64,000 nt of DNA from Cryptomeria japonica (GCF_030272615.1 NC_081414.1:763101648-763165647), one strand, 5' to 3'; positions 13,194 through 25,079 are shown, numbered from the stretch's first letter. Program-made: numbers and translations. The notes: a model not told the origin generated them from the sequence alone.

Positions 13194-13792
13194 ATAGTGT
13201 AGAGTGAAGTTAAGAAAAAGAGGGCAGAGTTAGTTAATTGCAAAGACAATGATGGGGTGAGCCCTGTAGATATGGATGTTAAGAAATATAACATAAAGCT
13301 AATGGGGAATCTATTGTCGGTTTGCAAGAGACTTATTTTGATAAGGCTGACTCTGAAATGCTTCTGCGTAAGTTTGCCTTTGAAGGCAATTTAGATGCTA
13401 TGAGTAAACTCAGGGAGAGAGGAGTAGATCCATGTGCTTGCAATAAGGAGGGTCAAACAACTTTGCACTATGCTTCCATGTGTGAACTTGGTTATAATGC
13501 ATGTAAATTGACTAAGTTAATGCTCGCCAAATGTACAAGTGAAGAAGAGAGAAAAATGGTTAGAGAAAAAATATAATAATGGTAAAATGACTCTTCATTT
13601 TGCAGCAATGAGAGGACACGAAGTGCTTTGCATCAAATTTTGTCAAATAAATAGAGAAATTCTACAAATCAAAAATGCATATGGGCGAGGTGTTATCTAT
13701 GATGCGGTTAAAGGAGATCATGATTACCTTTATATTATTAGGTTTTTCCATGACTTCATTGGACTAGACTTGGAATCATGTGTGTGTGGTTA
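13194..13792 (+). pseudogene. Ankyrin-repeat protein relic
   Basis: Three coding-like stretches in different frames encode ankyrin-type repeats. The first (about 13203-13320) contains NCKDNDGVSPVDM, a typical repeat start. The second (13322-13576) contains NKEGQTTLHYASM, the 'G.T.LH.A' signature. The third (13539-13793) contains NGKMTLHFAAMRGHE, another clear repeat. Frame changes occur near 13320 and in the A-run near 13563-13570. Further in-frame stops lie upstream, at 13143 and near 13185-13220. Ankyrin repeats mediate protein-protein contacts, and the parent protein is not identifiable from this piece. The copia element ends at 13130, just upstream, and may have cut the gene. Not functional as it stands. 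Confidence 0.78.
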
Positions 13793-13891
13793 GGGTTTTG
13801 ACATGTTCATGCCATTTCATACAACATATGTGATTACATTCAAGAAAAAAAGAATCATTAGTTAGATCAAAGACTTAAGCATGTAGAACAC

Positions 13892-14400
13892 AAGATATCA
13901 CTAAGAGGGGGGTGAATCAGTGATTATAAACAATTTCAAACAATGTGTGCAACCGAAGGATAATGAAATCACTAACAAGAAACCACACACAAGAGCACAT
14001 CACATATCACTGACTATACGAGGAAATCCCAACATGGGAAAAACCTCAGTGATAAATGTTGTTGGAGATCTACTACTCCAATCTAGCCTCACAATGAAAT
14101 AACAGTTTTACAATATTTAAGGCACCAACCGAAGGAGAACCAATTCAAGGTTAATTCTTAAAAAAGAGTTTAAATTAAGAAAACCCAAATTTTCAACCTA
14201 TTTCCCCTTCTTTTAGTGTGTAAGAAGTAGGTACAAAGCTGTATGCTTCAGGATAATCTTTATTTATAGTGACGAATCATTCACCCATTGGAGTGTGAAA
14301 AGTTAGGAGGACTAGAATGACTATCACTCTGGTCTTGACAAATTAGGAGATCCTGTTGGGAACAGGTCCAAATCCTCTTACAATCCTCATATCCAGGTTT
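13892..14400 (-). mobile_element. Copia-type LTR fragment
   Basis: The text around 13898-13920 (actaagaggggggtgaatcag) and around 14020-14055 (cccaacatgggaaaaacctcagtg) matches in layout the corresponding parts of the copia 1 LTR (G-run near the edge, then a 'gtggaaaaccca...gtaaaaacc' block). It is similar but not the same family, has no partner LTR in the window, and its edges are not fixed. Confidence 0.45.
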
Positions 14401-14719
14401 GTGGTTTGATCCGACAACTATAGCTCAATTTTTGCACATTTTTATATCAATTTCAGTCTATTTTCCCTAATTTCAGCATCTTCAAGAAATCAATTTAATC
14501 TATGGGAAACAAGAGGGCACTTCCAAACCCCTTGGAATAAGAAAAATTTAAACCTCTTAGGTTCAGATCTATCTAATTCCTATATTTCCCTAATGTAATG
14601 GTCTCAAAGTAAAGATTAGCGGTTTTCATACATCTAATGGTGGAAACCCTACATTTTTTCACCATTATAGAATGAATTTTTTATGGAGGAATCAATTTTT
14701 TTTAATCTCTACATTCCTT
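14401..14719. other. No gene recognised
   Basis: AT-rich with short frames only. Probably interior of the decayed copia relic to the right. Confidence 0.3.
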
Positions 14720-15429
14720 CTTCACATGATCTCTTTTCCCACAATTACACCACTTTTCTCCATTTAGTGGTCTTTGATCGTTGTTTAGATTTCTCCCTCT
14801 TTTATCCTATCTAGGCCCTTTCTCTTTTGACCTTCCACACACATGAAAGGCATCTTGGGAGCCAAATTTTCTAGAACATCTTCTTACCTCTTCTAAAAGA
14901 AGTATGAAAATAAAGTTGGCCATCTCTAAATTTATACTACCACTGATAATAGCAGCAATTTGATTTTTCCAATATTTGGGAAAAGAGAAAATAAATAAGA
15001 TAGATTTATCTTCATATTCTAATTTAACATATATCAAAGAAAGATAACTTATAATTAGAATAAAATAATTTAAATGATCCATAATTGTTTCATCCTCTTT
15101 CATTTTTAAAGAACATAACCTTTATAATTAATTGGACAAACTTTTAGATTGATAAATGTCACCAATCCTCTTCCACAACTTGTATGTAGAGTCTTCTTTA
15201 CAGACATTCAAGAGGATGGAATTGGTATGACATAACCAAATGGATCATCATGCATTCTTTTCCAACTCCTTGGAAGAATCATCCAATAAAGTAGAATCTT
15301 CTAGTTTCTATTCATGCAAAATTGACAATTACTTATATCTTTCTTCCAAAAGATCTTCCATCTCCTATTTCCAAATCTTGTAGCCACTGCCATTGAATTC
15401 TCAACATTTGTATGTGAACTAGAAGCCAT
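14720..15429 (-). pseudogene. Copia gag fragment (copia 3)
   Basis: On the minus strand an ATG at 15429 opens a gag reading that is broken by several stops. The best preserved stretch, 15103-14807, carries the copia gag signature 'DHLNYFILIISYL....EDKSILFIFSFPKYW' (residues about 9-45), followed by an 'SLL.EE.RR' type segment. Downstream near 14730-14775 lies a degraded zinc-knuckle-like CGKRDHVKKEC. No protease, integrase or RT follows, so the element is truncated after gag. A PBS-like site and an LTR edge lie just upstream at 15535-15549, which supports orientation and identity. Confidence 0.78.
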
Positions 15430-15534
15430 GACTTTCAATCCTTTTCTTAAATCTTAAATCCACACAAAAAAAATCCCACTATAGCAAAAAATATTCAATT
15501 AAAGAGAGTTTCCCCCCTCTCAAATGAAACATTA

Positions 15535-15546
15535 GCTTTGATACTA
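15535..15546 (-). other. Primer-binding site of copia 3
   Basis: The minus strand reads TAGTATCAAAGC, close to the initiator-Met PBS, with a 2-bp spacer to the LTR edge at 15549. Confidence 0.6.
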
Positions 15547-15548
15547 AA

Positions 15549-16100
15549 TGTTGAGAAACAAGGTGAAGAAAGCTTGCAATATTATCTTTATTATGTCACT
15601 ACCAATCTAAAAAGATTACCAATTCTAAAAATATTGCCAAATCTAAAACTAAATATGAAGTGAACATGTGATTGCATCATTTAACATAAATCCATTTTAT
15701 CAATCATACCAAAAGATACATTGGATTTATGTAGAGAAACTCTTTCGAGAAAAAAATACTCCAAAGAATGAGGGCATGTATATTAAAATCAAAAGAAAAT
15801 AGAGACTAGAGTAATAATATACTTCAATTCATTTCTCTAAATAATCTTGGAACTACTTGCAAAGCTCAAAGAAACTATGATAAAACAACTATGCTTAAGA
15901 TCCAACTTATAGCCAAACATGAGAGGAAAAACCATTGTTGTTTTCCTAAAACTAAGGACCTAAACCATTTGCCATAAAACCATTCTTTGGAGAATGAATA
16001 GCCAAAAGACAATAAAATAATAAAAATCATCAAGTAACTTCTCTTTGGTTTCCAAACCCAATGCCACCTAGACTTTATATATTTCAAGTACTCTGTAACT
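15549..16100 (-). mobile_element. 5' LTR of copia 3, outer edge uncertain
   Basis: Starts TGTTGAGAAACA on the plus strand directly beside the PBS. The outer edge must be before about 16105, where a LINE-derived repeat begins. No second LTR is visible. Confidence 0.5.
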
Positions 16101-16106
16101 TCGAGT

Positions 16107-18680
16107 GACTATTTATTTCCTCTCTGGACATCAAAGGGTTTCCATTCAACATGGTAAATGTAGTTTCCACCAATCGCGTGCCAAGCTAGAAGTCTCAAAT
16201 GTGGTTCGATACTATTCGAGCCATACTTGACGATATAAGAGACTCGACTATTAAAAAGTTAAATTTTTTTATCATGAAGATAATAATGAAGTAGATCTTT
16301 TATCAAATCATTTAATTGCTCATCCATCATCTCAAACATTTATTCTTCACATATGGACTGATATCCTAACAAAACGGGTACATTTTCATGTTGCGTGACT
16401 CGAGACTATGATTTGGTAGAAGTTGGTGAATATGTATCTACCTTTGTGAATGACGAGGCTTTCCTGAGGTCAAGCATCACCCATGAGTTACTTAGATTCA
16501 GAGGTTAGTATGATTGCTGATGTTATATGTATCAAGACAGCTACAAACAATAGATCATTGCTGAATCTGATCAACCTTCTGGTTTATCCAAAAATAATAT
16601 GGAAACCTATGTCTTTTTACTTAGCGTCATTAGGAATATGTTTTTTCCAGCCTAGATTGAGCTATCATAGCAAGTCATAGTGGCCATAAGAATCTTGTTA
16701 TTCACTCTCTGTCTCTTCGCCTGTTTATACTGGTTTTTAACTTAATATCAGGGAGCTACCCAATAGCAAACATTCAGAAAGTCAATCAAACTAACACTTC
16801 GTTCACAAAGTTAAATAGGCTTGAATAAAATGTTAAGTCTTATGAGTAACTTCATATTTTAATATTTACTTAATAATAAAATTATATCATGTTGTATTAT
16901 ATCCTGCCCAAAAAATCAGAGAGGAGAAACTATAAATAACTTTTCTCCTATACATCCTTTTAAGTGTTCATGACTTCTCAAGGTGATACTTGCAATGATT
17001 TATATTTTATATTCCTTGTTGGCATGGTCTATTATAGTCACTTACATAATGCATCTCCTCATCAAGGAAGTCAAAGTAAAACTCGAGAGAGACCTTAAAT
17101 GTCAATAGGACACAATGAGAGGTGGTCTATTAAAGCCCAAATCTCTTGGCTCAATAGAGAAAGGAAGACAAAGAGGTTATATCGGTAAGGTATAGTTAAG
17201 GGGCTAAAAATATGATAAACTTAGCTTATCTCTAATCTTAAAGACTTTTTTCACACAAGCCATTAATATATTTTCTTTCTTAAATTTTTATGAACTCTCA
17301 TAATAAGTCACACATTTCTAACCCCTTTTTAATGAAATGAGGGTACAATGTCTATTAATAAAAGCTATAAAATTGATTGTCACTATGAATGATAAGATCT
17401 TAAATATTGGAATAAGATGTTGTGCACCTTCTATAATGCTTATAATGTTTTATTCACTATTATGTGTGTAGTGCATCTAGGGAACCTCCACGGATGTGCA
17501 TCACTAGGAGCTCACATAATAGGGACCACTTTATATGTTGTATATACCATCAACAAATATAGCCAATTATGTTTGAAGACTAATTTTTTTATCAATAATT
17601 ACTATTGTAAAGTTGATCACTCTAGTGCTACTTGTCTTAGAAATAAGAAAATTCAGCTTGGCCCCTATTGACTGTAATGAGATTGACACTTCTTCTTTAG
17701 TTTTAAGATGGAATGATACTACTAGTTTTCCTCCTTGGGCCAAGAAAAGAATCTTAGATTTGGTTAACTCATGCACTATGAAACTAGAATCTTTGGAGCA
17801 ATTTGGCTTTTAGCCACCTTGACTTTAGGTTGGGTGTTTGTAATGTTTAGTGAAGTTTGTTATTTGTCAGTTGTTTCTCTTGGTTGTCCTTTTTTATTTT
17901 GTAGTTGTAATTTCTTTATCTTTATGAACAAGGGTCTAGGTCCTTTCAAAATCCTTGCTTACCTTATTAAAAAAATAGATATCCAATTTGAAATGGTAGC
18001 ATATAGAAAATCATATATACCCAACATATATTATAAATAGATCTAGTTATTATAAGATAAAACAAGTGCCACATAGTGACCAGTACTTGCCTTATATTCT
18101 TACACCCTAGCCCAAATGTTTAACCTAATTCTAACTCTAAATCTAACATTAAATATAACCCTAAATCTATTTAAAAAATAATTTAACCCTAGTTTTGAAT
18201 CAAACTCTAAGCATAAATTTAATCTTAATTTAGAAATAATTTGAACCTTATTTTTAACCCTAACTTTAACCCTTATTCTATCACTAACTCTTATTGCAAA
18301 CCTAATTTTAATCTTAATCATTATTATAATAATTTTAAAATTGTAATATTAAATAAGAATTAAGATTAAAGTTATAATATAATTAAGAATTATAAATTAA
18401 GTTATAGTAATTTATTTAAATTATAACAATAAAATTAATAATAATCTTAATCTCAATTTATAATTATTTAATATAATTATTAATAATAGATTTATTATTA
18501 TATATTTTGGGTAATTTTATTATAAATAAATTATTTATAATTAACAAATTAATCTTTGTATAATATTTTAGATTATATTATTGAATTGTATAGATTTAAT
18601 ATTATTTGATAAAGATATATAATATTGTATTTTATTTCTTTTATAAATATAGTTTAGATTATAATTAAATATGTTAATAA
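16107..18680 (+). repeat. LINE-tail repeat, copy 1
   Basis: This segment is shared with two other places. Its first ~330 bp match 63676-64000 and include an RNase H C-terminal remnant (HE.NNEVDLLSNH near 16275-16315). From about 16378 it matches 37440-39727, continuing at 43833-44086. The conserved interior includes a coding-like piece with RWNDTTSFPPWAKKR near 17705-17750. It ends in degenerate telomere-like repeats and an AT-rich tract. Both strands have stops throughout. Probably the 3' half and tail of one LINE family. Confidence 0.75.
18107..18330 (+). repeat. Degenerate telomere-like repeats (C-rich strand)
   Basis: Irregular CCCTAA, CCTAATT and AACCCTA units occur over about 220 bp. 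Plant telomeres are CCCTAAA repeats. The units here are too degenerate to be a recent telomere. Confidence 0.6.
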
Positions 18681-20210
18681 TATTTGTCAACAATATGCAT
18701 AATATTAAATTATTTATTCAAACCTTAATTTCATTTTTTTATATTTTAATAATTTAATATATTTAACGTTACAAATATATTATTATTTATGATTCTATTA
18801 TTTATTGATTATAATTAACATATTTAATTTTTATTTTCTTTTAATATAAAAATATATTTAATCCTAACATAATAATTTTAATTATATTATTGTATATATA
18901 GACTTAAATATATTAATAATATTAAAATTATTTATTAATATATTTATAAAGATATATTTTAATGACCTTAAAATTTGCGTAAAAAAATTCATGTAGAAAG
19001 TGGATCCCAAATCCGTAATAAGATGTAAATTATTATTTGAGCCAATGAGATTGAAGAAAAACAATAAACTTAAATTATCTTAGCCATTTAAATTTTTTTA
19101 AAAAAATAAGCAATTGAGTAATAACGAGTTAATGAAAATTGGGTGCAACCGATTGCAATAATACTAGCCTAATGACAAGTACTAATTCAAGTAAATTAAT
19201 AGGAACAATTTTCAACTTATGGAATTAAAAAGTCTCTTTGATCTTTTCATAGAATCTATACATTCATACATAGCTTACATTAGAGGTGTTGACACAAGTT
19301 TCCAATGGTTAGATCTAGAACATTTAGATAAGAAAAATCATACATTTATGATATGAAAGAGGTATTCAAATTAGATGCATGGTAATATGGAAAAGGGAAG
19401 GGAACAAACATAATGTACTTTACTTTTAAAGGCACACAACCACTTTATAATGGTAGAAGAATATGCCTATTATTAATAACTTATATTTTTTAAAATGAGA
19501 TTAGATTATATATTATGTAATAGTTGAAATTTATGCTTCTTAGGTGTATACAAGTTTTATAAATATTTAGATTATTAAATTTAAACATTATTTTCAATTT
19601 TAATCTGAACTTGTGACTTCTTACTAGTGCATAGATTCTTCATCTCTACAATTATATAAAATAACATTCCAATATAGTAACTTTGAAATGAATAAAAATA
19701 CACTGCACATAATTTACCTATGATTTAACCCTGAACTGAAGAGTGAAAATTTGAATTAGCAACCATACATAGAATCCTTGTCAAAAGGTTGTACTTCATA
19801 TCTATTTGCTCAATTCAAATAAAATGGGACATAAAATTTATATATGTCACATTTTAAGGTATGAAATATCTTTTGAATATATGTAGCACACATACATATA
19901 TACATACATACATACATACATATATTGATACAAAATATTGTTATTGTAGATTTTAGAACTCTACTGATTACAAGGTCATAGAATCTTTTTTATAAATTTG
20001 AATCAAAACAAAATGAAATATAGATAAAACAAATTTGATATTCAATTGGAAAGAAGAAATAATAAACCTTTTGAAATTATCAAATTTATTATCATAATTT
20101 TCCCATACAATTCCAACATTAATATATTATCTAAAATACATAAGATCATCTATTCTAAATCAATCAATCTATCAAGAAACAATTCAAAAATTCTCTTACT
20201 CAGAAGAAAT
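18681..20210. other. AT-rich region without a gene
   Basis: Very AT-rich up to about 19080, then ordinary AT-rich sequence with no supported frame. A (catacata)n microsatellite lies at 19888-19926. Confidence 0.5.
19888..19926. repeat. CATA microsatellite
   Basis: Interrupted run of cata units. Confidence 0.9.
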
Positions 20211-21277
20211 TTATATCTTCATGCTTGGCTTAGGTTGAAAGCTAAATGCTGTGTCATACCTAAAATATCTTAGAGATGGAGGAAGTTTGATCTGACTCCA
20301 GCATCTCTCCGCTAAACTATACTCCACACCGGGCAGCTCCATTCCACCTGAAAAACCCGGCTTTATGAATTCACAACACATATTAGAAGACATCCTTGTC
20401 AACTCCTTCCAGCTCCATATCGACTTCTCCTCCTCCCAAAACAATTCCCATACAATCGCCTTAAAGTTCACTACGCTCAAGTCTCCAGTAAATTGTATTA
20501 ATCTTGCACAAACAGGATCGTCGACCCACAAACAACTACTTCATTGATCCATGAGTTCATCATATCCCCCAGAATTGTTAGATTTGCCTCTAGAAAAATC
20601 ATGAATTCCGATCGCTTAGTTTCCAGGTCCGAAATCAGAAATTCCATGGCGCCTGACTCACAGATGAGATGATTTTTGGCACAAGGAATAGTAACAACAT
20701 GAAAATCCTCTTCGGGCAGAGGTAGTTCATCTTCAATCCACCATCTCATTTCAAAGCAATGGTAAATTTGTATGCAACTGGGGTTTTCTTTTGTTGGTAA
20801 ACCCACAATTTTGTAGGATTCCCCGTTGTCTATTATTGCCATCACAATGAAATTCTCTACTATGATTGCGGGAATATATCTGTACATGCCTGTAAGTGGA
20901 TTACAGATCATATACGCTTTCTGAGGCTTTGTGATTTCAATTAGTAGTAGACCTGTACCTGATTTAGTACAAAATCGTGAATAGTCTTGTGAGAGATTTT
21001 CAGTTATTGGGCTTGGCCAAAAACAAAGTGAAATAGTCTTCCATGATTGTGTGAGAAAACTATAAGCCATGGCATGCGTTTGATTGCAGAGGAGAAACCA
21101 TAGATCTCTGTCTAGCAATGTAGACATAAATCTACAAGAGGATAACATGACATTCCATTCTTTACACACAATGTGAAATCGAGAACTGAACTCCATTGGT
21201 AGAGTCAAAAACATCATTTCAATTATGTGATCAGGGCAATCAGACCAAATTGATTCTTCAGCACTCACTCCTCTCAT
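20211..21277 (-). pseudogene. F-box protein gene with one frameshift
   Basis: The first ATG in the F-box frame is at 21275-21277; upstream stops in that frame exclude an earlier start. Residues about 11-48 form an F-box (start IWSDCPDHIIEMMFLTLP, then VCKEWN), which binds the SKP1 subunit of SCF ubiquitin ligases. The next ~200 residues resemble the F-box-associated/kelch-like part of plant F-box proteins that bind targets. The frame ends in a TAA at 20498-20500, but the neighbouring frame takes over within the overlap of about 20500-20540 and runs to a TAA at 20211, ending in FSFQPKPSMKI. Total about 355 codons, a normal length for the family. A single one-base change near 20510-20530 would account for the break, so this is a young pseudogene, a polymorphism or a sequence error. 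Target unknown. Confidence 0.85.
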
Positions 21278-21872
21278 TGCTTGCAATACCCTTTCCCTTC
21301 TCTTTCATTGTACTCAACAATAATTCAGATATGTCAAGACCTCCATCTTCATTCTAAATAACGCCCATGCACTCAGTATCCATTATAATTTCTGTAAATA
21401 GTATATGTGATCCCTGAGATGGAGAGCGTAGAAAGGAGAATCCCTTGGATATAGACGCACAAAGGAATCTCCTTCCCTCATGTATCTTGCCCTAAATATA
21501 TACATTATCTACCGTGCCCTAACGCTAAATATGAGGACCTGTCGTATCTTGCCCTAATTCTTTCTTGTCGCATCTTGCCCTAATTCTTTCCTATCTTGTC
21601 TTTCTTCAATGCATGTTTCATGCGTGGGTTAGTGGAGATAATTCATTAATCGAGATGATTCATTAGTTAAGGTATTTTAATAGTTGTGATTATTTAATTA
21701 TTTAAAATATCAATGTTTTAATTTAGTGTACTATATTATTTATCAAATTTTTTATTTTATTGTATTAGTATTATAAGTTTATTGTTAACGTCGATCGAAG
21801 TTATTTTCATTTGGATTTCACAAATTTCTATTTGAATTACTTTTTCAAGGCAATTTTTTATGTACGTTAATT
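21278..21872. other. Upstream region of the F-box gene
   Basis: No gene. The phrase 'cttgccctaattctttc' recurs at about 21546 and 21576. A TATA-like tctatatcc on the minus strand lies near 21446-21455, about 175 bp upstream of the F-box ATG, as a weak promoter candidate. Confidence 0.35.
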
Positions 21873-22175
21873 AAGCCGATAGGCTTTTAGCGGGGGCTTT
21901 TGCCCCGCCGATGTGTAAGACATTCTACCACGTTTTGTTTCTAGCGGTCGGCAGCTTTTCCTGACCGTTGTGACGTGTTGGGGGCGAGGGCACTTGGGCA
22001 AGTGAATTTTTTCTTAGATTGTTCCATGTGTATTGTACGAATCTCGAAGAATTTGTGATCACCAAAAGAAGGGGAACAGTCACCGGCTAACCATAACTTG
22101 TTATTTCATTTTTTTTTTTTTGTCAATTGCTTTTGCTCTACAAGTTATCAACTCGTCAGGGTTTACCGTGAACTG
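21873..22175 (+). repeat. Leader-like module A, copy 1
   Basis: Shared with 25231-25535. It contains a strong hairpin GCGGGGGCTTTTGCCCCGC near 21889-21907, then 'gtgtaagacattc' and 'tttcttagattg'. No protein frame is supported. Confidence 0.8.
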
Positions 22176-22981
22176 TCATTTCCTTGCATTTTATTGCGGA
22201 TTCTTGTTCCTGTGCAAGTTATTAGCTCGTTAGGGTTTACCATCATCTGTCATTTTCTTGCTGTGGATTCTTGTTGCTGTGCAAGGTAACCTTCTTTTGG
22301 TTTCATTACGGTTTCAATTTTCTCCTCTTTTGTTTGCTAATTTTCCTGTCATTGTCTTTCCTTTGCAGGTTGGGATTGCTTTTAGCTTTTAGGGTTCCAT
22401 GGTGGTTGACGTCCAATAGTTTAATATCATTAATCTGCAAGGTTGTGGCATAGTGCTAGGGTTTACCTTGATCTGTCAGTTTGTTACTGCGAATTGTTGT
22501 TGTTCTGCAACCCATTAATGTGTAGGTGTATAGTTGATTAGGGTTTCATTCTTTGCAAATTTATTCATATTTTGTTTCCCGGCCCTAACTTTCGTGTTAA
22601 CTATTTTTGCTCCAGGTTGTGAGTGATTTCATTTAGTACGGTTTCGTCATGGTTGAGGTGCAATAGTTTAACACTCGTTCATGTGCAGGCTTCTGGTTGC
22701 TTGCAGGTAATGTTTTTAAACTGCTTAACCCTTAAATAGGTTTTCCTCTCTAAGTGTTTTACAATTTATGTTTTTGCAACCTAACAGGTTGCTTCAGCTT
22801 TTTGGGGTTTTCACTTTGTTTATTAGGGTTTCAGAGTAGTTGATGTCTAGTATTTTAACATAAATTAAGTGTAGGTTTAGGAATTCGTGGTGGTTTCCCT
22901 GCAACATTCTAAGCGGCGGTTTGTGAAACTCAGTGCGAGACAAAGTGCAATTGGCAAGAAAAATTCCCAAGTTTTTAAACC
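22176..22981 (+). other. Intron-like sequence with recurring TAGGGTTT phrases
   Basis: Phrases such as 'ttagggtttacc...ctgtcatttt' and 'gtgcaagttatta' recur at intervals of about 80 bp at the left end. T-rich 'tgcag' and 'gcaaggtaac' look like splice signals. Short frames occur but none has a recognisable domain. It may be the untranslated leader of a lost gene. Confidence 0.35.
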
Positions 22982-23420
22982 TATATGTTGTGAAAGTAAA
23001 CTGTAAGTATATATTTTAAATTTTTAGTTAAAATGGTTTAGATCTTAGAATTGTAGGGCCTGTATGTTGTGAAAGTAAACTGTAAGTATATATTTTAAAT
23101 TTTTAGTTAATTTGCTTAGTCCTCTTTTGTCTATCAAAATATGTCAACTACGGCTAAAAACAATAAGTCAAAATTTCATTTCATATTTTTTCTTCGACAA
23201 TTTGGTATTTGTTTAAAAGGGTTTAGAACTTAGAATTGTAGGGCCTGTATGTTGTGAAAGTAAACTGTAAGTATATATTTTAAATTTTTAGCTAATTTTC
23301 TCAGTCCCCTTTTGGCTATCAAAATATGTCAACTACAGCTAAAAACAATAAGTCAAAATTTCATTTCATATTTTTCTTTCTGCAATTTCATATTTGTTTA
23401 GATCTTAGAATTGTAGGGTC
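22982..23420 (+). repeat. Threefold tandem repeat
   Basis: The phrase tatgttgtgaaagtaaactg recurs at about 22984, 23063 and 23248 (spacings 79 and 185 bp). The second and third units also share a 100-bp extension containing 'aaaatatgtcaacta' and 'aacaataagtcaaaatttca'. The first unit is shortened. Confidence 0.9.
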
Positions 23421-23807
23421 GAGTGTATGGCGGTTATATTGCGTAAAGCATTTTGAATTCACAATTGCAATGGTGTAGTGGCTAGTCAATTTGCTTTCTG
23501 TAGACAGCAATAAATTCAATCTATACGTAACATTGTTAATTGCTAGTCTATAGAATGGTAGGGGTAGCCGCAAAACTCTAAGAATTTGTTGAGCCCATAG
23601 AGCCATTGAAGGGAGCAAGCTTTATTACGGCCCCCTTCTATTTGAAATTCACATGTCTGTCTGTGTGTATGTGTGTTAGTACAGATACACCCAACTTTCT
23701 AAAAATTAGATAGATACATATATATAAACATATATAAATGTATGTTTGTATATGTATATATGTAAATTTGTAATTTATAATGAACATATATATATATAAT
23801 CTGTTAA

Positions 23808-23945
23808 CTGCTTAGAGATAGGTCATGTGATTCAGAAGGTGGTAAAATTTCCTATCAAAAACATTTTGCAGAACAATGTACATGTACTATGATATTTATG
23901 CAATACACTCCAAACTCCTCGTATTGGATCTCTACTTTATTTCAA
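23808..23945 (+). repeat. Module B, copy 1
   Basis: Starts actgcttagagataggtcat and is repeated at 25080-25215 with about 10% differences. The two copies flank the TIR element at 24026-24974. No coding potential. Confidence 0.85.
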
Positions 23946-24025
23946 TAGATGGCAGATTTTGGGGAAGATACTATTATTTTCTATTATTATTTTCCCCTTT
24001 TGCAGTACTCAATTAGATGGTTAAA

Positions 24026-24974
24026 GGGTGAACTCACAAAAATGGTTCCCACTTTTTCTATATATATTTTTTTCAAATTTTTTTGAAGGATTTTTAAAAA
24101 AATTTCCATCTCCCTTGAAAAGTAGTTTTTTACAATAAAATACATTTTTAAAGAGTGATTTGCCTCCCAAAATGCATAACTTTTTTTCTATAAATGATAA
24201 AAATTCAATTCATTTGAATTTGGTTTGTAACATCAATATCTAGGGCTTGCAGTTGGTTTGATAGTGATATATTGATTTTTTTTCATTTTATTAAGTTTTG
24301 AAGTCCGACTGATTATATTTTAGAAAAAGGTGTACATTTGAACACATAACTTGTTCTATATATATCAAAATTCATTTTTTTTTTGCTAGAAAGAAGACAT
24401 CAATACCTATGGCCTAGATATTTTTCAGATTTTTTTTGAAATAGTTTACTATTTTTCCCAATGTGTTGAATAGAGAAATTCATGTTCGGTGAAAAACCTA
24501 TGTTTGGTAAAATTAAAAAAACAAGTTCATAATAAAATCAATATGTAATAAAATTATAGTCATTGGAAAGCTTGCTTCACGGAATACCATACTACATTTT
24601 GGGTTGTCAAGATCATTCCATTTTAGCCTTCAACCAGAGGTTTGAAGGCCAAAAATTTGCAAAAAATGTAAAAAGCTTCAGAGAAGTGTAAAAAAAGTGG
24701 TTCGAACTAAGGGGAGTTCGAGTGAACCGCCCCGTTTTAGGGGGGTTCGAATGAAGGGGGGTTCGAGCGAAACCCCCCCAATATAATTTTAAAAAATATA
24801 TAAACAAGTATTAAAGGTGCTTCTCTCAAAAGAGGGGGTTCGAGCGAAGTGGGGGGTTCGCTCGAACCCCAAAGGATAGCCCCCACTTCGCTCGAACTCC
24901 CTCCGATTTTTTTTTCCTTTCATCTCATTTTTCTTTCATGGGTGAAAGTGGGAACCATTATTGTGAACTTACCC
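24026..24974. mobile_element. 949-bp terminal-inverted-repeat element
   Basis: The ends are inverted repeats of about 30 bp with four mismatches: left starts GGGTGAACTCACAAAAATGG, right (reversed) starts GGGTAAGTTCACAATAATGG. The same 4-mer taaa lies on each side (24022-24025 and 24975-24978), fitting a target-site duplication. There is no transposase frame, so it is non-autonomous. Superfamily is not clear; a GGG start is seen in PIF/Harbinger-type elements, but the duplication length does not settle it. The right third holds GC-rich hairpins. Confidence 0.75.
24700..24897. repeat. Cluster of TTCGAGCGAA-type palindromic units
   Basis: About seven copies of GTTCGA(g/a)(c/t)GAA occur on both strands. 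The best hairpin has stems 24835-24848 (GGGGTTCGAGCGAA) and 24857-24870 with an 8-base G-rich loop and no stem mismatch. Confidence 0.9.
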
Positions 24975-25079
24975 TAAAGTAATTTTTTTGTCAAACATTC
25001 ATCTATACATCTACCCGACTTCCACCTTGGGGATTAACAATTGCTACTTTCTAAATTATAAATTAAAAAAATTAATTTT

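Noticed and set aside
18100-18321. Arg/Val-rich minus-strand frame
   Set aside because: Translation of degenerate telomere-like repeat; no domain.
24700-24900. GGTTCGAAT-like words resembling tRNA B boxes
   Set aside because: No A box, no cloverleaf pairing and no acceptor stem. The words belong to a palindromic repeat cluster.
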